Positions 9,422-18,538 of a DNA stretch of 64,000 bases are shown in pieces. The notes beneath the pieces were generated by a model. The model did not search any database. It was not told where the DNA came from and was given only the letters and a program-made list of their open reading frames with translations. The position numbers and the translations under genes are program-made. Numbering within the stretch: the first letter of the stretch is position 1; each line of letters begins with the position of its first letter. Source of the DNA: Ktedonospora formicarum (GTDB taxonomy: Bacteria > Chloroflexota > Ktedonobacteria > Ktedonobacterales > Ktedonobacteraceae); NCBI RefSeq assembly GCF_016587355.1, contig NZ_BNJF01000001.1, forward strand, positions 1,612,001 to 1,676,000. Direction: 5' to 3'.

Positions 9422-10252
9422 GTGACGCAGGATGCTCATGTCGTCATTGGCGCTGGCCCCTACGGGCTGTCAGTCGCGGCACATCTCAAAGGTCGGGGGC
9501 TTCCAACTCACACCTTTGGAAAAACGATGGAGTTCTGGGAGCAAATGTCTCCTCAGATGTATCTCAAATCATCATGGAGCGCACTTAATATCTCCGATCC
9601 CAGGCAGGCTTATAGCCTTCCTCGCTACGCCCAGGCCGTTGGTATGGAGAAGCAAGAGCCTGTCGCTCTCCAGACTTTTCTGGCCTACGGGCATTGGTTT
9701 CAGCAACATGTCGTACCTGACGTGGATGAGACCTATGTCACGCATGTGTCACGCGCCGGTAAAGGCTTCCATCTGGCTCTGAACGATGGACGCGAGTTGG
9801 AGGCACGTACAGTCACGATAGCGACTGGTGTCGCTCCCTTCGCCAATATTCCAGAGGTACTCACGCACCTTCCAGCGCATCTAGTCACACATAGCCAGGA
9901 ACACCGGGAACACTCCAGGTTTCATGGCAAGCAAATGGTCGTGATCGGCAGTGGACAGAGTGCGCTGGAGTCAGCGGCGCTCCTCCATGAGGCAGGTGCG
10001 GCCTCGGTTGAAGTTATCGCGCGCGGCCCTATCAACTGGATTGATCGCCGGCTCTACTACTACACGGGCCCGATCAAGCGAATATTCTATCCACCGAGTG
10101 ATGTTGGCCCCCAGGAGTCAACTGGCTGGTGGCCTATCCGCTGCTCTTCCGCCTCTTCCCAGACCACACACGTGCATCGCTTGATCAGCGCGCGGTTCGC
10201 CCTTCGGGTTCGCGCTGGCTACGACCACGTGTCGAGGGAAAGGTTACCCTGA
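9422..10252 (+). CDS. FAD-dependent monooxygenase-like protein, N-terminal part (frameshifted)
   Basis: The N-terminal two thirds of a flavin-containing monooxygenase/lysine N-oxygenase-like enzyme. VVIGAGPYGLSVAAHL is the FAD-binding Rossmann motif; IATGVAPF is the ATG motif; VVIGSGQSALESAALL is the NAD(P)H-binding motif. The GTG at 9422 precedes the FAD motif by 7 residues; a TTG at 9395 is also in frame. Homology to the family stops at VGP near 10107, where the frame is lost at a run of five C (10108-10112). One extra C would read GPPGVNWLVAYP and continue into the next entry. It is first in the operon with the ATP-grasp and flippase genes. Confidence 0.75.
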   Translation: MTQDAHVVIGAGPYGLSVAAHLKGRGLPTHTFGKTMEFWEQMSPQMYLKSSWSALNISDPRQAYSLPRYAQAVGMEKQEPVALQTFLAYGHWFQQHVVPDVDETYVTHVSRAGKGFHLALNDGRELEARTVTIATGVAPFANIPEVLTHLPAHLVTHSQEHREHSRFHGKQMVVIGSGQSALESAALLHEAGAASVEVIARGPINWIDRRLYYYTGPIKRIFYPPSDVGPQESTGWWPIRCSSASSQTTHVHRLISARFALRVRAGYDHVSRERLP

Positions 10253-10587
10253 CTGCCCATACAAGCATACGGGAAGCAAAAGAACAAGGCGAGCGTGTAT
10301 GCCTACGCCTGAGCGATGGAAGTGAGCGCGAGGTCGATCATATTGTACTTGGCACAGGCTTTAAGGCAAATATTCATAAACTGACATACCTTGACGAAGC
10401 GCTCCGTAACGAGGTCAGGCATTACCAGGGTAACCCGCTCTTGAACGGTTGGTTTGAATCTTCAGTTCCCAACCTGCACTTCGTGGGAGCGTCAGCCAAC
10501 TTTAACTTTGGTCCGCTTTGCCGCTTTGTAGTAGGCGCGCGCGTCGCCGCGCAACAGGTCGCCAAACACGCGGCGCAAGTAGCGTAA
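10129..10587 (+). CDS. FAD-dependent monooxygenase-like protein, C-terminal part
   Basis: The continuation of the preceding monooxygenase in another frame. AYPLLFRLFPDH follows directly from where the first part breaks; DHIVLGTGFKANI is the C-terminal ATG/GTGF motif that closes the FAD site, and PNLHFVGASANFNFGP is the final family motif. Neither half would be functional alone, so this is one gene of about 390 residues broken by a one-base loss at the C run near 10108, or an error in the sequence there. The apparent ATG at 10129 is an internal methionine position. Confidence 0.75.
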   Translation: MAYPLLFRLFPDHTRASLDQRAVRPSGSRWLRPRVEGKVTLTAHTSIREAKEQGERVCLRLSDGSEREVDHIVLGTGFKANIHKLTYLDEALRNEVRHYQGNPLLNGWFESSVPNLHFVGASANFNFGPLCRFVVGARVAAQQVAKHAAQVA

Positions 10588-10637
10588 GCATCACGCCAAC
10601 ACGGCGCGTTCACCCACAATGACAAAAGGGTTCAAGC

Positions 10638-11831
10638 ATGGCACAACGACAAGAACAGCCGGGTGTGGTGGTGCTTGGTAGCGACTTCAAGGCTCTGGGT
10701 GTGGTACGAAGCCTGGGACGACAGGGAATCCCTTGCGTTCTCGTCGACAATGTGCCACGCTCAGCCTGGTTTTCGCGCTACACGGTCAAGCGGCTCACAT
10801 GGAAGGGCCCACATCTGGATGGGCCCGATTTCCTGAGTTTTCTGCTCAGCATTTGTAAGGCCTTTCACCTCGATCAGTGGCTAGTGTTTCCAACCGATGA
10901 CGCCGGAGTGGGCTTCGTCGCACACCATAGGGATGAGTTGGCTCAGTGCTATCGGCTCGTCACACAAGACTGGCATGTGATCCGCTGGGCGCACGATAAA
11001 CGCCTGACCTATAGCATGGCTCAGGAGGTAGGTGTCTCCGCGCCCCGCACCTGGTATCCGAGCTGTGAGGCGGATCTTGCCAGTCTGGAGATCGAGTTTC
11101 CAGTGCTACTCAAGCCAGCAATCTCGATTAATCTCCAACATGCTGTACGCGCCAAGGCCCTGCCAGCCGAGACCCATGACGAACTCCGCACCTCCTACAG
11201 ACAGATGGTGAGCCTCATTCCGCACAATGAGATCATGCTTCAGGAGATTATTCCGGGTCAGGGACGGCAGCAGTTCTCGGTTGCAACCTTCTGTAAAGAA
11301 GGTGAGGTGCTATTGAGCATGACCGCTCGACGCACGCGACAATATCCTATTCATTATGGGTTGGGAAGCAGTTTCGTTGAGGCGGTAGCGGTTCCCGAGA
11401 TTGAGGAGATGGCAGCAAAGCTCATACGCCATATGGGCATCACTGGCATGGTGGAGGTTGAATTCAAACAAGACCCCCGTACTGGCGAATACAAGGTACT
11501 CGACATTAATCCGCGTCCCTGGGGCTGGCATACGCTCTGTGTAGCCTGCGGTTTCGATTTTCCCTTGATCCAATACCGTGATCTCATGGGAGAACGACCA
11601 CAAATAGCAGCGCCACGCTATGGCTATCGCTGGTTACGCGTCTTAACCGACCTACCAGCAGGAATACAGGAGATACGCGCAGGCCAACTCTCAGTCTTAG
11701 CCTATCTGCGCTCCTTGTTTGGAAAGACGGTCTTTTCTGTCCTGGATTGGCGCGATCCTCTGCCAGCCCTTGGCGATTTAGCCATCGCTCTGCGGCGCGC
11801 GGCTAACGGATCTTTCAAGCAAAAGGTGTAA
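10638..11831 (+). CDS. ATP-grasp carboxylate-amine ligase-like protein
   Basis: A 397-residue ATP-grasp protein. The N-terminal domain (VVVLGSDFKALGVVRSLG) is Rossmann-like. The central lysine strand FPVLLKPAISIN and the hinge MLQEIIPGQG match the ATP-binding subdomains, and YKVLDINPRPWGWH carries the metal-binding E/D-x-N-x-R-type motif (here DINPRPW). Members of this group attach amino acids or other amines to carboxylates and often occur in polysaccharide clusters, possibly to decorate a uronic acid. AAAGGG stands 7 bases before the ATG. It lies 50 bases after the monooxygenase and 5 bases before the flippase. Confidence 0.82.
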   Translation: MAQRQEQPGVVVLGSDFKALGVVRSLGRQGIPCVLVDNVPRSAWFSRYTVKRLTWKGPHLDGPDFLSFLLSICKAFHLDQWLVFPTDDAGVGFVAHHRDELAQCYRLVTQDWHVIRWAHDKRLTYSMAQEVGVSAPRTWYPSCEADLASLEIEFPVLLKPAISINLQHAVRAKALPAETHDELRTSYRQMVSLIPHNEIMLQEIIPGQGRQQFSVATFCKEGEVLLSMTARRTRQYPIHYGLGSSFVEAVAVPEIEEMAAKLIRHMGITGMVEVEFKQDPRTGEYKVLDINPRPWGWHTLCVACGFDFPLIQYRDLMGERPQIAAPRYGYRWLRVLTDLPAGIQEIRAGQLSVLAYLRSLFGKTVFSVLDWRDPLPALGDLAIALRRAANGSFKQKV

Positions 11832-11836
11832 AGAGC

Positions 11837-13495
11837 ATGGACAAACTACGTAGAGTGGTGGGCGGTACTGTCATTTCGCTCCTGGGTCAGGGTATGACCT
11901 GGACCTCGACCCTGCTACTCACAATCGCCTATGGGCGCTTCCTGGGAGCATCACAGTTTGGTGAGCTCTATTTCGCACTTAGCTTCGCAATGCTCATTGG
12001 GTTTCCCCTGGAGTTCGGCTTCAATCAGCAAATTACCAGGGATGTAGCTCAGGATCAGGGCAAGGCCCTGAGTTATCTCTCAAATGCGCTTCTGCTCAAA
12101 GTGCTCTTCTGGCTCATCCTCTACGTCTTCGCGCTGCTTTTCAGTCACGTTATGGGTTATAGCACAGAGCAAAGTAATTTAATTGCGATCTGTGGCTTGA
12201 CGCTGCTGTCAAGCTCTATAGCGACGACATTTGCCTCGCTCCATTATGGGTTAGGGAATGTGGTCTTTCCAGTGATAGGCACGATTCTGGAGAAGGGGCT
12301 CTCAGCGCTCTTTGGCTATCTGGTCCTCAAATTCGGGGGCAATGTACAGCAGATGGCTCTGGTGCTTCTGGGTGGCTCACTAGTAAGCGCTTTATGGCAA
12401 GCGCTCTGCTTCTATCGCAAGGTGGGTTTAGGTTTCACGCTGGACAAGGCGTTGATTCGCGACCTGTTGCGCACAAGCATTCCCTTCATCGTCAGTGGCG
12501 CGATAGGCGTAATCTATTATCGTATCGATACGGTGTTGCTGCAACTACTAACCAGCACAACCGTCGTTGGTTGGTATGGAGCCAGCTACCGCCTCTTTGA
12601 TACGTTGATCTTCCTACCATCACTTATCATCAACCCTATCATGGCACCAATTTACGCCGATCTGTCGCTGGCATCGCTAGACAAGCTTAAAGTAGCCGTG
12701 GAGAAATCGCTCAACTTCTTGCTCTTCTGCGTGCTCCCGATAGCCACAGCCCTGCTCGTTGCAGCTCCTAATATCATTGGTGTGCTATATCATAATCCTG
12801 AATTTCAACATACGACACCAGCATTACAGGCTTTAGCGCCGGGACTGGTCTTCCTTTATGTTAATACAGTACTCGTCAGTGTGATTATCAGTCTGAGGCG
12901 TGAGAAGAGGATGACCATTTCTGCTAGCATCGCTCTTGTGTTTAATCTGGCACTCAACTTCTTCCTCATCCCACACTTGCAGCATGTAGGGGCAGCATTG
13001 GCGACCTCTCTGACAGAGTTCCTATTGGTTTGTGTCAGTCTCTGCTTTGTTCCACGCGAAATACTCTCATTCCATAGTCTGGTTGTAGCCAGCAAGGCGT
13101 TTCTTGCCAGTATGGTGATGGCGCTCGTTATCTGGATCTTACGCAATACGAGTATCTATGTATTGCTTCCAGCCGGAGCTATAACCTATCTCGCGGTCGC
13201 CTTTCTCATTCGCACCATACCCACTGAGGACCTACGCATGCTCCTGACTGCGCTACGTCATAAGGCAGAGCGAGTGGAGACTACACCCGAGATCGCGCCA
13301 GTCGAGGAGGTTATGTTCGAGCTAGAGGAGACTACCCTGCCTAGAATCACCGCCATTACTCGTCCACTACGCCGTACCAATCCTCTTCCCGAGAGGACGG
13401 AAATTGATGAAGAGGTCACGCGACCACGCATACCTGCGCTCCGCTCTGAGCCACGTCGCCGTCGTGATACATTAGGGCTGGAGGTTGACCTGTGA
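11837..13495 (+). CDS. Wzx-type polysaccharide flippase
   Basis: A 552-residue oligosaccharide flippase of the MATE/MOP superfamily with about 12-14 hydrophobic segments between residues 10 and 460. GRFLGASQFGELYFALSFA near the N-terminus is characteristic of the polysaccharide biosynthesis family. It should move lipid-linked repeat units to the outer face for Wzy-like polymerisation. The last 85 or so residues are an unusual hydrophilic, Arg/Glu/Pro-rich tail predicted in the cytoplasm. Its stop overlaps the GTG start of the acyltransferase gene by 4 bases (GTGA). Confidence 0.87.
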   Translation: MDKLRRVVGGTVISLLGQGMTWTSTLLLTIAYGRFLGASQFGELYFALSFAMLIGFPLEFGFNQQITRDVAQDQGKALSYLSNALLLKVLFWLILYVFALLFSHVMGYSTEQSNLIAICGLTLLSSSIATTFASLHYGLGNVVFPVIGTILEKGLSALFGYLVLKFGGNVQQMALVLLGGSLVSALWQALCFYRKVGLGFTLDKALIRDLLRTSIPFIVSGAIGVIYYRIDTVLLQLLTSTTVVGWYGASYRLFDTLIFLPSLIINPIMAPIYADLSLASLDKLKVAVEKSLNFLLFCVLPIATALLVAAPNIIGVLYHNPEFQHTTPALQALAPGLVFLYVNTVLVSVIISLRREKRMTISASIALVFNLALNFFLIPHLQHVGAALATSLTEFLLVCVSLCFVPREILSFHSLVVASKAFLASMVMALVIWILRNTSIYVLLPAGAITYLAVAFLIRTIPTEDLRMLLTALRHKAERVETTPEIAPVEEVMFELEETTLPRITAITRPLRRTNPLPERTEIDEEVTRPRIPALRSEPRRRRDTLGLEVDL

Positions 13496-14040
13496 AGCAT
13501 GTGCTCAATGCCGCACTGAAATACGCAACCAACCATATCATCGGGCATATTCCGTCGCGTAGGCTGCGCCTGGGCTGGTATCGGCGTGTGCTAGGCTGGC
13601 GTATCGGGCATGGCACACAGATCCTCATGGGACAACATATCCAACTTGGAAGTATTCGCCAGAGCAAGGTCAATATTGGACATCATGTCGCTATCAATCA
13701 TGGCTGCCTACTCTACGCTACTGGGGGAATAATCATTGGCGACAACGTGAGCATAGGCGCCGGGAGCTGGCTAGTCACCGGTAGCCATGAGCTCAATGAT
13801 CCTGGCTTCCCCGATACCTATAAACCTATCGTGATAGAAGACTACGCCTGGCTTGGCGTACGCTGTACTATTCTCCAGGGCATAACTATTGGTCGCGGCG
13901 CGGTTGTCATGGCGGGAGCGGTCGTCACACGCGATGTCCCTCCATTCGCTATTGTCGGCGGCGTTCCCGCGAAGGTGCTCAAGTATCGCGAGTTGCGCGA
14001 ACCAGCCTATACCCTGAATTTCTCCCCTCTTTTCGAGTAA
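13492..14040 (+). CDS. Left-handed beta-helix (hexapeptide repeat) acyltransferase
   Basis: A 182-residue transferase of the NodL/LacA/Maa type that adds acetyl groups to sugars. Hexapeptide repeats run from about residue 40, the catalytic-type histidine is in GSHELND, and the C-terminal coil VVMAGAVVTRDVPPFAIVGGVPAKVLKYR is diagnostic. The GTG start overlaps the flippase stop by 4 bases. As the last gene of the plus-strand EPS operon, followed at once by a strong terminator, it probably acetylates the exopolysaccharide repeat unit. Confidence 0.88.
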   Translation: MKHVLNAALKYATNHIIGHIPSRRLRLGWYRRVLGWRIGHGTQILMGQHIQLGSIRQSKVNIGHHVAINHGCLLYATGGIIIGDNVSIGAGSWLVTGSHELNDPGFPDTYKPIVIEDYAWLGVRCTILQGITIGRGAVVMAGAVVTRDVPPFAIVGGVPAKVLKYRELREPAYTLNFSPLFE

Positions 14041-14044
14041 GATA

Positions 14045-14089
14045 AAAAGGAGAGGATGGCGCAATTTGGTCGCACCATCCTCTCCTTTT
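14045..14089. terminator. Strong bidirectional terminator
   Basis: A perfect 15-bp stem (14045-14059 with 14075-14089, AAAAGGAGAGGATGG) ends in A and T tracts on opposite sides, so it can terminate both the EPS acyltransferase transcript and the convergent lipoprotein gene. Confidence 0.9.
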
Positions 14090-14098
14090 GCTCTCTAC

Positions 14099-16252
14099 TT
14101 AGCTCTTCTTGTAGATAGCATCGCGCACAACCTCAAACCAGGCTTTGTTCATAGCAATAGCTCCAGCAGCAGTAGGATGTAAACCATCTTTGAGCAGGTA
14201 GGTGGCCTTATTCGGCTGGAACAGAGCATAGAGGTCTGGGCCGCTAATCAAACCATTCTCCCTGGTAATCTTATCGATAGCCCGATTGTAGGCCTCAATT
14301 TTCTGATTCACCTGCGTGCCTCTATCACCAGCCATATTGACAGGCGTAATGTGCGCCAGGATCGGGATATGGCCCGCGCCCTTTATCTTCTGAACGACCT
14401 GACGCATATTAGCTTCGTAGCGCTCAGGGGAGACTGCTTCCAAAGCATCATTGGACCCCCATTGCAGAAGCCAATAATGAATATCGGGGTTAAGCTTGAG
14501 CCATTCATCGATATGCTCAACCGCCCCCTGCGATGACCAACCGCCCAGACCCGCATCAAGCATAGCTGGATAGCGCTGGCTGTAAGCATTGTGGACATTG
14601 AGCGAAAATGAGGGCTGGTTCTCGGGATAACGGTTATAAGCCATACCAGTGATCGAGTCGCCAGAGAAGATGAAGGTATCATTCGTGCTCTGTGACACAT
14701 CGTACGCCTCAAGCTCATCAATTTCTAGATCGTTGCGTAGAGGCAAAGGTGAAAGTTTGGTGGCGGTCATCTTCACCCAGCTCTGACCTGCAAAGTCGAG
14801 TAAATGCTCTCGCACACGCGCTTGGTTGCCACTCACAGTCGCCAGAGTCCGCCAGTGCCCATCCTGTCCATCAGTGCTATCAGCAGAGACGGAAATAGTA
14901 TAGTCCTGAGGCGCTGACCCCTTATTGGTAATGTAATCGAACTGGTAATCACTAAACCAGATAAAGAGGAGTTTACTCGGCCCCTTATCCAAATGGAGTG
15001 CGCACCAGCTTGGCAATGATTGAGGCGTGGCCTGCCAGTAACCCCAGTTACCATACTTGCCATCGGTCAGAACCTGCGCCCCAGTAGGACTGGTATTATT
15101 GCCACATACCGCAGGCTTGCCCTGAGAGACAAGCACACCATCTCCATGCGTGGTGCCATTCGTATCAGTCGAGGTAGTTGGGCTATTTGCTGGCTTGTAT
15201 GCATCAATGACACTCTTGATCGCATAGAACTGTGGTTTGGGCTGGCTGGTATCGACATTGAACATATCCAGCCCACCGTAACCAGTATAACTAGCGGCAG
15301 CATACTGACAGGCAATGGTCACCTTAGCGCGGATCATGGCCTCCAGAGCATCTTTACTAAACTTGGTGATAAAGTCAGCCTTCTCACCATAACTTGGAGG
15401 AGGGCTACCAGGATCAAAGTTCCATTCGGTCACGGCAATAGGTACATCGTGATCTAGCTTTTCCTTGATCTTTGCACGCAACTCCTGTACAACCTGCTCA
15501 ATAGTACCTGCTTTCTTCAGGCAAGCATCCTCAGAATCTTGCCAGCAAGGATACCAATGGAAGCTGATCGCGTCAGGAAAGACAGCAGAAGCTTTGACAC
15601 CGTTGAGAAAGGTATTGATATAGCCTGTATGGCGAGAGGCGCGTCCAAGCTCACCCACATCCAGGTTACTGATCGAAGGCCCAAGGAACTTGGCTTGCGG
15701 GTTTACTCTACGCAGTTTGACAACGAGGTCGCTCCACTGTTTTACATACACTCCCGGGTCGATGCGCGGCTCATAATAATCTGGCTCATTGCCAACTTCA
15801 TATATCTGACAGCGATTCCCCAGGTATTGTACTAGATGAGTATTAAACTTCTCGTTGAAAATATTTGCCAGAACCCCTAAACATTGCGCTCCACTTCGCT
15901 CAATGGCACCTACCCGTTTATCTATCTCCACATCCGAACTGGTATCTTGAAAGTAGGTTCGTACCAGTGTAAAGCCTCCTGCCTTCAGGGTATCCTGGAT
16001 GGCGGGCTGTGTCTGGAAATTGTGCGGCGACCATTCAATGGCGTCATTCGTACCAAACACATACGATGAGGTGCCATCCTTCCAGATAGCCTGCCCTGGC
16101 AGGGTTGGCTTTTGCGTCGCGATTGGTTCATTCGTCGTTGATGTTTTCGTTGTTGTGTCTTCACGTGAACACGCGGAAAGCGCCAGGGCACACAGCAGAA
16201 GCAGATTGCCCAGTAATGCAAGCCAGCGCAAAGGGGATGTCGAATGCCGCAC
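14099..16252 (-). CDS. Lipoprotein with glycoside hydrolase, carbohydrate-binding and SGNH esterase domains
   Basis: A 717-residue secreted lipoprotein. The signal peptide ends in the lipobox LSAC (C28). Residues 55-355 form a clan-A TIM-barrel glycosidase: the acid/base Glu is in EVGNEPDYY (E156), the nucleophile in AVTEWNFD (E276). Residues 385-515 look like a discoidin-type beta-sandwich carbohydrate module. Residues 525-717 are an SGNH/GDSL hydrolase: SGDSI (S533), GSND (N601) and DGLHP (D689, H692). It may cleave and de-esterify a surface polysaccharide, perhaps the one made next door. A GTG start is used with AAGGGA about 8 bases upstream. It is transcribed alone between two plus-strand genes. 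Confidence 0.82.
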   Translation of the reverse strand: MRHSTSPLRWLALLGNLLLLCALALSACSREDTTTKTSTTNEPIATQKPTLPGQAIWKDGTSSYVFGTNDAIEWSPHNFQTQPAIQDTLKAGGFTLVRTYFQDTSSDVEIDKRVGAIERSGAQCLGVLANIFNEKFNTHLVQYLGNRCQIYEVGNEPDYYEPRIDPGVYVKQWSDLVVKLRRVNPQAKFLGPSISNLDVGELGRASRHTGYINTFLNGVKASAVFPDAISFHWYPCWQDSEDACLKKAGTIEQVVQELRAKIKEKLDHDVPIAVTEWNFDPGSPPPSYGEKADFITKFSKDALEAMIRAKVTIACQYAAASYTGYGGLDMFNVDTSQPKPQFYAIKSVIDAYKPANSPTTSTDTNGTTHGDGVLVSQGKPAVCGNNTSPTGAQVLTDGKYGNWGYWQATPQSLPSWCALHLDKGPSKLLFIWFSDYQFDYITNKGSAPQDYTISVSADSTDGQDGHWRTLATVSGNQARVREHLLDFAGQSWVKMTATKLSPLPLRNDLEIDELEAYDVSQSTNDTFIFSGDSITGMAYNRYPENQPSFSLNVHNAYSQRYPAMLDAGLGGWSSQGAVEHIDEWLKLNPDIHYWLLQWGSNDALEAVSPERYEANMRQVVQKIKGAGHIPILAHITPVNMAGDRGTQVNQKIEAYNRAIDKITRENGLISGPDLYALFQPNKATYLLKDGLHPTAAGAIAMNKAWFEVVRDAIYKKS

Positions 16253-16558
16253 GTCTCTGATCCCTTCTATAACAATTCATAGATACGACATACCATAAGT
16301 TCATCATAGCGAGAGGCCCTCGGGAATACATATACCCCGCCATGAAACACGGTACCACTTCGTAGTGTATTTACGATGCTGGACAAGGTACAAAAATGGT
16401 GGTGGTGGAGCAGAGGCATGATAGCTACGGGATACATCACTTCTACGCCCGAAAGGAGCGATGCCTACATAAACGCAACCACATCCATCACTGCGCCACA
16501 ACATCACAAGGATATGCTTAACAAGACGACATTTTAGTGAGAGGGATATGAGCATATC
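16253..16558. other. Divergent intergenic region
   Basis: About 306 bases separating the lipoprotein gene from the FemAB-like gene. It must contain both promoters. I see no gene, RNA signature or strong repeat in it. Confidence 0.5.
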
Positions 16559-17491
16559 ATGATTGAGACGAGCCTGGGCCAGATCTCCTGGCAAACCTTT
16601 ATTGAGCAGCACAAGCAGGCAACATTTTATAGTCAGCCTGCCTGGTTGGCCTTGATCCAGCGCGTTTACGGCTTTACGCCGCTTCACCTAATACACCTAG
16701 AAGATGATAAACAGCCAAGCGCCCTGTTGCCGCTGTATAGCGTACGCAGTCCACTCTCAGGTTCACATCTCGTCTCCCTGCCCTTCTCAGATCAGGCGCC
16801 ATTGTTAGCAGACAACGAGGCTAGCACACTCAAACTTATCGATGAGGCCATTGAGCTTACCCGACAACATAAGGCCAGATATCTCGAACTGCGTACAGGT
16901 GAAAATCCCGTGCTCGCAGAACATCCTGCCTTTGTTGAGAGCAACTTATATGTCACGTGGCATCTCGCATTGGATGCGGACCCGGCTCAGGTGTGGTCAC
17001 ACCTGCGAAAACCAGTTCAGCATCAAATTAAAAAGGCCCGTAAAAACGGGCTACTCATCCGAAGCGCGCTCACACGTACCGATGTTGAGCGCTATCACCA
17101 GCTACATGTGTTGACCCGCACACGTAAGCATGGGATGCCGGCCCAGCCAACAAAATTCTTCTATGAGCTCTGGGACACATTCTCGGCGCAGCAGCAAATG
17201 ATGGTTCTTCTGGCCGAGCATGGGGGACAAGTAATAGCCGGAATGGTCCTCCTTGGCTCAGGAAAAACTCTCCGCTACGCATATGGAGCCTCTGACGAAC
17301 GCTACCTGCATCTGGCGCCTAATAATCTTCTAATGTGGCGGGCCATCGAGTGGGGCTGTGAGCATGGATACGAAATATTAGATATGGGCAGAACCGCGCG
17401 TGATAACGAAGGATTGATGGAGTTCAAACGACGCTGGGGAGCTGAGCTGCGCCCTTACCATATTACTATTATCCACAGCAGGCCGGATTAG
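16559..17491 (+). CDS. FemAB/BioF2-like GNAT acyltransferase (C-terminus frameshifted)
   Basis: A 310-residue protein of the FemAB-related GNAT group found with EPS and PEP-CTERM clusters, which transfers aminoacyl or acyl groups to cell-surface precursors. The N-terminal half (TFYSQPAWLALIQRVYG) and the second acetyltransferase domain (VWSHLRKPVQHQIKKARKNG, LLAEHGGQVIAGMVLL, NNLLMWRAIEWGCEHGYEILDMGRT) match the family. It stops abruptly at SRPD. Reading on in the other frame gives WKRLPLSVASTLGGQLYRYLG up to 17604, which is the usual ending of this family. A one-base loss near 17481-17490 is therefore likely; the real product is about 347 residues. Confidence 0.78.
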   Translation: MIETSLGQISWQTFIEQHKQATFYSQPAWLALIQRVYGFTPLHLIHLEDDKQPSALLPLYSVRSPLSGSHLVSLPFSDQAPLLADNEASTLKLIDEAIELTRQHKARYLELRTGENPVLAEHPAFVESNLYVTWHLALDADPAQVWSHLRKPVQHQIKKARKNGLLIRSALTRTDVERYHQLHVLTRTRKHGMPAQPTKFFYELWDTFSAQQQMMVLLAEHGGQVIAGMVLLGSGKTLRYAYGASDERYLHLAPNNLLMWRAIEWGCEHGYEILDMGRTARDNEGLMEFKRRWGAELRPYHITIIHSRPD

Positions 17492-17604
17492 CAACGACCT
17501 CCGAACAAAGCTGGAAATATCGCCTGCTCACCTCTAGCTGGAAGCGACTTCCGCTATCTGTGGCTAGCACTCTTGGCGGACAACTGTACCGCTATCTCGG
17601 TTGA
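17491..17604 (+). other. Out-of-frame C-terminal tail of the FemAB-like gene
   Basis: About 37 codons in the frame shifted relative to the preceding gene. They encode KRLPLSVASTLGGQLYRYLG before TGA at 17602, resembling the conserved C-terminus of FemAB-like proteins. This segment is too short to be a gene and has no start of its own. Confidence 0.6.
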
Positions 17605-17700
17605 GACAAGTTAAAAAGATTGTGCGACAATCTCAAATAATGCGAGAGGCAACAAGATATATACAACATATAAATAAGAAAAAGAAGAATACGCGTTTTC

Positions 17701-18489
17701 TTACATGTCCTGAGCCATTGAGGGCTGAAGCACTTCAATACCCAGGGCACGTAGTTGTGAGACTATTTCCTCCGATGTTCGATCATCAGTGATGATCTTC
17801 TGGACAGCAGTTGCTGGCGCGACAATATTGGTAGCGACCTTGCCAAACTTGGTATTGTCAGCGACCAGGATTACTTCACGGGCACATTGGATGATAACAC
17901 GGTCGGTAATCGTCTCCAATGGGTCGATGCTGGTCAAACCATCCTGTAAACTCACGGCACGCATGGAGATAATAGCCTTGTCAGCACGCAAATCTTTCAA
18001 TGTTTGTTCAGCAATATGCCCAATCATCGAGAGCTCAGAATGACGTACTACCCCTCCGGTAATAATCAAAGTGATATTCTCTTTCTCAGCCAAGTGATAG
18101 GCAACGTTGAGAGCATTCGTGATGACAGTCAGTTTCTGCTTATTCTCCAGGCAGCGGGCAACTTCGAGCGTGGTTGTGCCAGAACCAAGAAAAATAGTTT
18201 CGCCATCCTTGATCAGAGAGGCAGCTAGACGACCGATACTCCGCTTCTCTTCTCTATTCTCAACGCCTCGTTGCACAATTGGCGGCTCTACCGTAGCCAG
18301 TTCGGCAGCACTCACCCCACCATGCTCCCGCTTTACCCGGCCCATTAACTCCAGCTTCTTCAAATCACGGCGGATAGTTGGCTCACTGACCCCCAGATAT
18401 TCGCTCAGTTCTGTCACACGTATATGTTGGCGCTCTTTGACGATATGCTCTATCTGCTCAAGCCTCGCGGTCGTTAACAGTGTATCCAT
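17701..18489 (-). CDS. DeoR/GlpR-family sugar operon repressor
   Basis: A DeoR-type regulator. The N-terminal winged helix-turn-helix reads VTELSEYLGVSEPTIRRDLKKLE, the family signature. The C-terminal sugar-phosphate sensor has FLGSGTTTLEVARCL, ITGGVV and the VADNTKFGK motif. ATG at 18489 places the helix-turn-helix at the normal distance from the N-terminus; a TTG nine codons upstream (18516) is an alternative. It is divergent from the sugar ABC transporter operon and almost certainly controls it in response to a phosphorylated sugar intermediate. The GATCGTTTTTG-like sites in the intergenic region overlap both promoters, so autoregulation is likely. Confidence 0.9.
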   Translation of the reverse strand: MDTLLTTARLEQIEHIVKERQHIRVTELSEYLGVSEPTIRRDLKKLELMGRVKREHGGVSAAELATVEPPIVQRGVENREEKRSIGRLAASLIKDGETIFLGSGTTTLEVARCLENKQKLTVITNALNVAYHLAEKENITLIITGGVVRHSELSMIGHIAEQTLKDLRADKAIISMRAVSLQDGLTSIDPLETITDRVIIQCAREVILVADNTKFGKVATNIVAPATAVQKIITDDRTSEEIVSQLRALGIEVLQPSMAQDM

Positions 18490-18538
18490 TCTCCCCTGTG
18501 TCCTTTTGCAACCCAAATACTGATCATTCTTGATTGAT

